From the NCBI RefSeq assembly GCF_018812025.1, contig NC_063052.1, positions 22,942,226 to 23,006,225 of the forward strand: a stretch of 64,000 nucleotides of DNA, given 5' to 3'. Source of the stretch: Megalobrama amblycephala. Its lineage: Eukaryota; Chordata; Actinopteri; Cypriniformes; Xenocyprididae. Below, piece after piece: positions 58,071 through 64,000 of the stretch. Positions within the stretch are counted from its first letter, which is position 1. Each line of letters starts with the position of its first letter. Made by a program: the position numbers and the translations under genes. Below the pieces are notes generated by a model. That model was not told the origin of the DNA and did not search any database. It saw only the letters and a list, made by a program, of their open reading frames with translations.

Positions 58071-58539
58071 TACTCTATTCAATTATTTGTAAGTGTGAAC
58101 CCATGTAAACCACTGCCACAGGTAATCAGACAATATTTATTTATTTATTTGTTAAAGATTAATTTTTGGCATCTCATCATTGATTCAAATCTATAAATTA
58201 ATTTTTTTTTTATTGCATTGCATTTTATTGCATTTATGAAGAAAATGTTCAGCACCTAAGGCTCTATCCTCTATTCCCTCAATGGTTTTCAGTGTCTTTG
58301 TGTGGATTAGGACTGATTGTGATTTGGTCTTAGTGACTTAGGAGTCCTCTTGACTACTCCTAACGTTTCACAGATTTAGGAGCTAGTTTTAGCGCTAAAA
58401 TGCTTTGTGAAATACTCTTAGAGCAAAAATTTAGGACTCCTAAAATTAGGACTGACACGCCCATTATTTTTAAGAGTTTCTCCTAAATCGGCAATTTAGG
58501 AGCTACTTTTAGCCTTAAGATGTTTTGTGAATATGGCCC
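57457..58539. mobile_element. Non-autonomous element in the LINE (PIF/Harbinger-like, tentative)
   Basis: Ends GGGCTGTATTCACAAAACAT and ATGTTTTGTGAATATGGCCC, an inverted pair. Flanked by CAG (57454-57456 / 58540-58542), a possible 3-bp duplication. Subterminal 'ctcctaaat'/'tttaggag' repeats fill both arms. Contains a (TA)n run at 58023-58061. 1,083 bp, no transposase. Confidence 0.6.
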
Positions 58540-58559
58540 CAGAACATTAACAACACCTC

Positions 58560-58770
58560 ATTACATTTATTACTTTCCTACATTTGTCCAATATTTTCTG
58601 GATATGCATCACCCATGTAATTCTTTCATCAAACCACAACCCTAAAAACTTTTTCAAGTTCTTGATTATATAATTTTAGTTTTACCTCACTTCCAATTTT
58701 TTTCCTTGTAAAAAACATTATCTTTGTCTTGTCAACTGAGAATTTAAAACCCCATCTATACGTAGTGGTC
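58560..58770 (-). pseudogene. I/Nimb-like LINE: end of the reverse transcriptase
   Basis: Minus-strand frame F-K-F-S-V-D-K-T-K-I-M-F-F then a shift near 58645, followed by G-L-W-F-D-E-R-I-T-W. This is the upstream continuation of the split LINE. The start of the LINE is cut at about 58770 by a Tc1-type repeat. Confidence 0.6.
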
Positions 58771-59192
58771 AGAATTATTGGCACCCTTGGTAAAATTTAC
58801 TTAATATGATCAAAGATGACTGTAAAAATAAATCTGCATTGTTTATCCTTTTGATCTTTAATTCATAAAATTAGCAAAGAGCTAACCTTTCATTGAAGGA
58901 AAATAATTGAAAGTGGGGGGAAATCACATTATGAAATAAATGTTTTTCTCCAAAACATGTTGGCCACAATTATTGGCACCCTTTTATTCAAACTATTCCT
59001 GTGGAACAGGAAGTCATGGCTGGACAACTTCATGTTCATGATCACCCTGGTGTGCTAAAAAAAAATGTAAATATGAATGGGAATATACTTCAGAGATATT
59101 TTACTCATAACAAATTTGAGGGGTGCCAACAATTGGGGCGCAGCGTGTTTTGGAGAAAAACATTTATTTCATAATGTGATTTCCCCCGATTT
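58764..59192. repeat. Tc1-type inverted-repeat fragment (aattattggcaccc)
   Basis: GAATTATTGGCACCCTTGGT near 58771 and GGGTGCCAACAATTGG near 59121 are opposed ends. An internal inverted repeat pairs 58914-58962 with 59146-59192 ('ggagaaaaacatttatttca'). Non-coding, a common fish Tc1 derivative. Confidence 0.6.
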
Positions 59193-59194
59193 TG

Positions 59195-59402
59195 ATTCAG
59201 TTATGTCATAATTTTGACTTTTTAATCTCATAATTTCGACATAGTATGTAAAAATTTCGACTTAGTATGTCATGATTTCGACATTTTATCTCATAATTAT
59301 GACTTTTAAAGTCATAATTTCGATTTAGTAATTCATAATTTTGACTTTTATTCTCATAATTATGACTTTTTCTTTTTTCTTATGTAGCAGAAATGGGCTT
59401 CC
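59195..59402 (+). repeat. 'tcataatt' repeat ending AAATGGGCTTCC
   Basis: Opposite-strand relative of 46488-46655: tandem-like 'tcataatttcgac' words then AAATGGGCTTCC. Confidence 0.6.
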
Positions 59403-59770
59403 GTAACTATAGACTGTAACCAATCCAGTTTCTTTTCTACATCAACAAAAGACATCTTTACACTGCAAAGGTGGAACAGAAGTTGAATCTGGCATGGCAT
59501 TTATGCCTATTTACACAGACTATTTAAAGCTGTTCATGTACATGTATTTACACAAAAAAATGCATAATGCAAATAAAATACAACTCATTAGAGGGTGAAG
59601 CTGCAATATCATCACAAAATCATTATTGCTCCTGATATTGTAATAGTGATCATTACTGTCAATTAAAAGAATGCTGGTGGAAAAAAGCATGTCATATTCT
59701 GGCTACAGACAAAGCAATAAGAATAGTTTATGAATTTAGTACAAAATTAAGACTTCTCAGTGGTTAGTTT
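59403..59770. other. No gene recognised
   Basis: AT-rich spacer between repeats with no open frame of interest. Confidence 0.4.
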
Positions 59771-59774
59771 AGTA

Positions 59775-59915
59775 GCTGGTGTCCTGCAGATTGTAGCTCA
59801 AACCAGCTCCAAAACACCCGCTTGGAAGTTTTTAGTAATCCTGGAGACTTTGATTAGCTTCAGGTGTGTTTAATTAGGGTTGGAGCTCAACTCTAGCACT
59901 GTCAGCCAACTCACA
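59775..59915. repeat. Foldback MITE (gtgtcctgcaga)
   Basis: Left GTGTCCTGCAGATTGTAGCT, right GGAGCTCAACTCTAGCACTG, an inverted pair with the inner part 'gattagcttcaggtgtgttt' pairing with the left arm. About 140 bp. Confidence 0.55.
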
Positions 59916-60089
59916 ATTATAGCTTCATTATAAATAAACATTACTTTGATATTATATGTGTAGAACGGTTTATTAAAATGATATTATATGTTATATTATC
60001 AAAGATTTATTCACCACGGTAGCAAGTTCTTCTGGTCTTCTGGCAATTAGCAGCACAAAAAGCCCGTCAGGTGTCGTCATTAGATGTCA

Positions 60090-60605
60090 AACTAGAACAC
60101 GATTATGGTGTGGGGTTGTTTTTCAGGGGTTGGGCTTGGCCCCTCAGTTCCAGTGAAATGAACACTTAATGCTTCAACATACCAAGACATTTTGGACAAT
60201 TTCATGCTCCCAACTTTGTGGGAACAGTTTGGGGATGGCCCCTTCCTGTTCCAACATGACTGCGCACCAGTGCACAAAGCAAGGTCCATAAAGACATGGA
60301 TGAGGAAGTTTGGTGTGGAGGAACTTGACTGGCCTGCACCTCAACCTGATAGAAAACCTTTGGGATGAATTAGAGCAGAGTCTGTGAGCCAGGCCTTCTC
60401 GCCAACATCACTGCCTGACCTCACAAATGCGCTTCTAGAAGAATGGTCAAAAATTCCCATAAACACACTCCTAAACCTGCCCAGAAGAGTTGAAGCTGTT
60501 ATAGCTGCAAAGGGTGGGCCAACTCCATATTAAACCCTACAGATTAAGAATGGGATGTCATTAAAGTTAATGTGCACGTAAAGGCAGGCGTCCCAAAACT
60601 TTTGG
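60090..60605 (+). pseudogene. Tc1-like transposase remnant, second family
   Basis: Degenerate C-terminal half: F-Q-H-D-C-A-P-V-H-K (second Asp) and I-E-N-L-W-D-E-L-E (Glu region), with several stops. Ends with the Tc1-type terminus 'cgtcccaaaacttttggcaa' near 60600. The N-terminal half is missing. Different family from 14567-15717. Confidence 0.7.
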
Positions 60606-60615
60606 CAATATAATG

Positions 60616-60706
<91 letters not shown>
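60606..60706. repeat. (TA)n microsatellite
   Basis: TA run of about 90-100 bp, immediately at the end of the Tc1-like remnant, where the TA target would be. Confidence 0.95.
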
Positions 60707-60709
<3 letters not shown>

Positions 60710-61150
60710 TCAAGTTTCCAAGTTTCAGTTAGTCAATGGCTCAGTCTATTTCAGTTGCCTCATAATAGCAATGTGCCAACAATGTGCCTGAGCACACCTC
60801 GTTTTCAGACCAGCACGCCCATGGGCGCACAAATGGCTGCAAATGCATTTGCAATTTAAACAACATCACTAGATGTGAAAATGATAACTGCGTCGGGCTG
60901 AAACTAGCAAAAAACACATTGCGCATTGCGCTGGGTGTATGATAGGGCCCAAAATCTTTGATGGGACAAAAAGTCACTTGCTCAACAGTGGGAGATAAAA
61001 AAAAATGGATGAGAGGTGTAATCAAAGGAATAATGTCTCTGAAGAAGCAATTAAAAATGGCATAACAGGCACCTCAGTGATTGAAGATAAACGACTGAAG
61101 TACACCAATAATAAGGAAAGAGTGGACAGTCTCTCAGTAATGTTACACTT
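60707..61150. repeat. Unassigned repeat fragment
   Basis: Contains 'aaaatgataactgcgtcggg' and 'gtgtatgatagggccc', seen in fish interspersed repeats. No gene. Confidence 0.35.
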
Positions 61151-61159
61151 TGATGAGGA

Positions 61160-62100
61160 TATAATACCAGAGAAAGGGCCCTGAGGAACTCTCTTCCAAC
61201 CCGCTGCCTAGTCAGAGGCTCTTCACATCATGTCTGCCAAGTCTCTGCCTGTTCACGTCATGCTTACCACACCAGAGTCTCTTCACAAGATAGCTGCCAC
61301 GCTGAGCCCTCAGCCAAGATGGCCGCCATGCCAGAGTCTCTAAAATTGTGCAGCACAATTGTGGCCACAGCTATCCTTTATGTATGGACCACACACACAT
61401 CCACGCCAGAGCCTCTCCACATCATGGCTGCCGCACCAGAGCCTCTCCACATCATGGCCGCCACGCCAAAGCCTCTCCACATCATGAATGTTATGCCAGA
61501 GTCAAGTCACGCCATGACCACTCATCTTTCCCCTAAAGATTTTTTGGGGGGGTGACTATTGGGTACCAAGCTCCAGCAGATGCGGAGCTTGGCCCACCAC
61601 TGCTCCATGGTCCAAGACCGCCAATGCTCCATAGCCTGCCACTGCATCATGTCTGTCAATGCACCATGATCCAGTTCCACCACTGCTCCATGGTCCAGGC
61701 CTGCCAATGCTCCATAACAGTGGTCCACCCATGCTCTAAGGTCCAAGTCTGCCCATGCTCCACGGCCCAGGCCTGCCAATGCCATGCAGTGGTCCAGGTC
61801 CTGTTCCCTCCATCCCTCCCCCAAGACCACCTCTGCTCCACCCTCCTGAACTTTCTAGTCATGTCTAGTTTTGTTTTGTTTTTTTGTTGGGCATCAGGAG
61901 CCGCCCATAGAGGGGGGATCTGTAATGTAGTTTTGTGTTCATGTTTCATGTCTTTTATTTTGTAGTTTGATTCATGTTGCTTGTTTTTGTCTTGCTTCCC
62001 TTGCTCTCCATGTGCTCCCTTAGTCAATGTGTCATGTGCTGATTGGTTGTTTTATGGTCATGTGTTTCTGAGTTCTGTTTGTTCATTGGTTCCCTTGTTC
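61160..62100 (+). mobile_element. LTR-element 3' fragment with a 30-bp coding repeat
   Basis: 61319-61553 reads as a Pro-rich 10-residue repeat (P-E-P-L-H-I-M-A-A) encoded by a 30-bp unit at 61411, 61441 and 61471. Past it, 'caatgctccat' words recur to 61790. A purine tract (TAGAGGGGGGATC, 61909-61921) is followed by TGTAATGTAG, which looks like a polypurine tract and LTR start. The LTR runs into a LINE at about 62100. No pol domain is left. Confidence 0.45.
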
Positions 62101-62101
62101 C

Positions 62102-63498
62102 TTGTGTCATTTGCCCAAACTTACATTTGATAGTCATATAAAGAAAATAATAGATAAATGTAAAAAAGGAGTTAACGTTTTAAGATGTCTGTCAGGGGTA
62201 GGTTGGGGCACAAGTCTGCAATCACTAAAAATAATATACTGTGATATGATCAGATCAGTAATGGATTATGGTTGCATAATATAAAGCTCAGCAGCAGCAT
62301 CCACTTGAAAAAATGTCACAGGCTTTAAGAATAAGTAGTGAAGCATTCAGAACATCCTCTATCCCAGTGATACTGGTACAAATAGAAAATGACTACTGGA
62401 GCACACTTAAGGGACACACAGAGAATCACCCAGTAAAAAATGTTGTAGAGAAATGCTGGGAACATGAAAAAGAAAAAAGAAATCAATAGCTTTGGATTGA
62501 ATGTAGGAAAAGAAGCCCAGAACAATAAATAATATAAATATTAGTCCTACAGTGGCATTACCATCAACTCCTCCTTGGTTTTTACCTAAACCAGATATAG
62601 ATCTGACATTGCAAAATAAGTTGAAAACAAAGGAGACCATCATATCAAAGGAGTAAAGCAGCATTTAAATCAGGAATATTACAATATTCACTGATGGATC
62701 AAAGAACCCAGACCCCAGACATACAGCAGCAGCAGTTTACATTCTTCATTTCAAATATACAATTGAAAGGAGAATTACAGATCATGTTTCAGGCAGAAAT
62801 GACTGGAATTTTAATGGCACTTCAGAGTGGTGAAAGAAGTTCATCCTGTGCATTTAGTGATTTGTTCAGATTCATATTCAGCTTTAATGACTTTAAACAG
62901 TGGGAAATCAACATCCAGGCAGGATATCTTGTATAAATTTCTACAATATCTTTACAGAATATGCAGAATAGGAGTGAATATTTCCTTTATGGGTTCCAGC
63001 ATATGTGGAGGTAGAAGGTAATGAGGAGGTAGATCATTTGGCAAAGAGCTATATGGAAGCAGAAAGGATGACTCTGCAATAGCTAGGCTTTGAATAGGGC
63101 ACACATCCCTTTATTCACTGTTCATCAAAGGGAAAAGAGAATCTGAAAACTGTGGACAGTGTGGCCTGCCAGAAACAGTTGAATGTGTTGATTCAATGTA
63201 CCAAATATGAAAGAGACAGAATTCATTTTAAAGAATCATTAAGCCATGTACGAATTAATGACATCAGTGTATATTTCGAAAAGCGCAAAAGGAGTCAAGG
63301 GTTTATAATAATTTAATTTGGTATCTAAGTGAAACAGGATTGTTAAACAGAATAATAGTCTAGGAAGGTTTTTTTTTTTTTTTTTTTAGCTCATTCCCAG
63401 TCAACGCATCTCACTCCTGTCCAGTTGGTGGCGGTAAATGCACCATTTAAGCTGGTTTGCCAACCACCATAAAACATCTAAAGAAGTAGAAGAAGTAG
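62102..63498 (+). pseudogene. I/Nimb-like LINE tail, sense copy
   Basis: Pieces in order: end of the reverse transcriptase (K-L-T-F-D-S-H-I-K-K and R-C-L-S-G-V-G-W-G), RNase H start F-T-D-G-S-K-N-P-D (about 62688), I-C-S-D-S-Y-S-A-L (about 62847), and a C-terminal N-C-G-Q-C-G finger (about 63148). The 3' UTR has 'gttggtggcggtaaatgcac' and ends in (AGAAGT)n at 63478-63500. Same clade as the split antisense LINE at 46975-58770. Frameshifted and 5'-truncated. Confidence 0.75.
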
Positions 63499-63530
63499 AA
63501 TACATTAGGAGGGTTCGCAGACTGGAAGTT

Positions 63531-63574
63531 CTTTTTCTGTCTCGGAGCGGTGTGGCGTTCGGCATCCGAGAGAT
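63531..63574 (+). promoter_or_regulatory. Possible first exon with pyrimidine-rich start and splice donor
   Basis: After the LINE tail the sequence becomes unique and GC-richer. CTTTTTCTGTCTCGG at 63531 resembles a TOP-type transcription start. It leads to '...ccgagagAT' and a consensus donor GTAAGT at 63575. An ATG split as AT|G would be consistent with a housekeeping-type gene. No protein is encoded here, so the gene cannot be named. Confidence 0.3.
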
Positions 63575-64000
63575 GTAAGTGAGAAGTAACGCTTCGTTTT
63601 TAAAAATGTTGGTCTAAATGATCATTCCATGCTTAATATACTTGTCTAACAGTATTTCGCACACATTAATCGAACTCTACAATCTGTTCGATGGATTAAA
63701 TGTTGGGATATGTTCAAAAGTCTTAATTATCGTTTCAAGAGGTCTTACATTTTGGAATACGAATCGCGATACGACCGATGTGTTTATTAAAAAACTTCTT
63801 AAAACTATGATTTATTTAAATGTGAGGTTTCAGAGCAGTTTGCAGTCAATTAATAGCCTAATACCACATTTATTAGGGTGACCACCTGGTTATTGCCTTG
63901 TTGCAAGAAATGTGAGTTTGCGGGACTCGTGAGGATATATTTGCTACTGTTAAACGATGTAAATATTGATTTACATTAGTTGGAAAGCCTACCATTAGGT
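63575..64000. other. Possible first intron of the next gene
   Basis: Apparently low-repeat sequence with no recognised exon to the window end. Confidence 0.3.

Larger units (their letters stand above)
46975..58770 (-). mobile_element. I/Nimb-like LINE, antisense, split by a 9.57-kb insertion
   Basis: Pieces on the minus strand in order: end of reverse transcriptase (58770-58560), RNase H start (57456-57313), RNase H end (47746-47500) and a C-terminal zinc motif (47444-47064). A 3' UTR with 'accagtggtggcagtaata' lies near 46980. Removing 47747-57312 and one copy of the 8-bp duplication restores a continuous frame through L-L-A-T-Q-C-I-E. A further insert (57457-58539) splits the upstream part. 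5'-truncated and frameshifted, so inactive. Confidence 0.7.

Noticed and set aside
61522..62027. Long minus-strand frames opposite the Pro-rich repeat
   Set aside because: Antisense shadow of the repetitive LTR-element fragment.
1..64000. tRNA, rRNA and bacterial-type operons, riboswitches or toxin systems
   Set aside because: No such motifs seen; introns, microsatellites and vertebrate transposons show this is eukaryotic nuclear DNA.

Overview
The window looks like teleost nuclear DNA, probably from a cyprinid-type fish. It is AT-rich and almost entirely built from nested transposable elements of families common in ray-finned fish: Tc1/mariner, hAT, PIF/Harbinger-like, TTAA-target (Kolobok/piggyBac-like), L1 and I/Nimb-like LINEs, BEL/Pao and DIRS-like. 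One host gene is clear: the last four coding exons I can recognise of a palmitoyl-protein thioesterase 2 gene (ppt2, + strand; exons 16137-16220, 16404-16498, 16620-16674 and 32458-32601). Its upstream exons are not visible and should lie left of base 1. The species and clade assignment is inference from element families and protein similarity recalled from memory; no search was run.

Layout. 459-14544: a 14-kb unit bounded by 52-bp inverted repeats, with a TATA box, a tiny ATG exon and gag-like remnants (DIRS-like, tentative). Nested in it are a TAA-flanked element (3617-5001), a ~4-kb terminal-inverted-repeat element (ends near 5246 and 12105) carrying an apparently intact multi-exon transposase-like gene of an uncharacterised family, a dead BED-finger hAT (5253-8058) sitting in the tip of that element, and a TTAA element (13238-13595). 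14567-15717: a 5'-truncated, frameshifted Tc1 copy. 16137-32601: the ppt2 exons. The last ppt2 intron is 15,783 bp and holds a Tc1-type element, which holds an antisense L1, which holds a sense-strand BEL/Pao retrotransposon whose two 494-bp LTRs look identical.

34.9-43.3 kb is a nest of inverted-repeat elements, with a ~560-bp-arm palindrome (36543-39132) at its heart. 43.74-44.15 kb is an 88-bp tandem repeat. 44.17-45.92 kb is a TTAA element containing a second TTAA element that retains a broken THAP-like zinc-finger exon. 47.0-58.8 kb is one antisense I/Nimb-like LINE whose RNase H region is split by a 9.57-kb insertion. That insertion contains two copies of a ~664-bp element with perfect 8-bp target duplications, a Tx1/L1-like LINE with a 15-bp duplication, and a foldback element whose end has expanded into a 46-bp minisatellite. 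58.8-63.5 kb holds Tc1 remnants, an LTR-element 3' fragment and a second I/Nimb LINE tail on the + strand. The right edge (63531-63574) has a possible pyrimidine-start first exon of another gene.

Functionally, only ppt2 and the DNCxGQNKN-family transposase-like gene look possibly expressed and intact. The BEL/Pao polyprotein is open over 1,814 codons, but one extra base separates its N-terminus. The other transposase and LINE reading frames that I could follow are broken. The target-site duplications allow much of the insertion order to be read directly.
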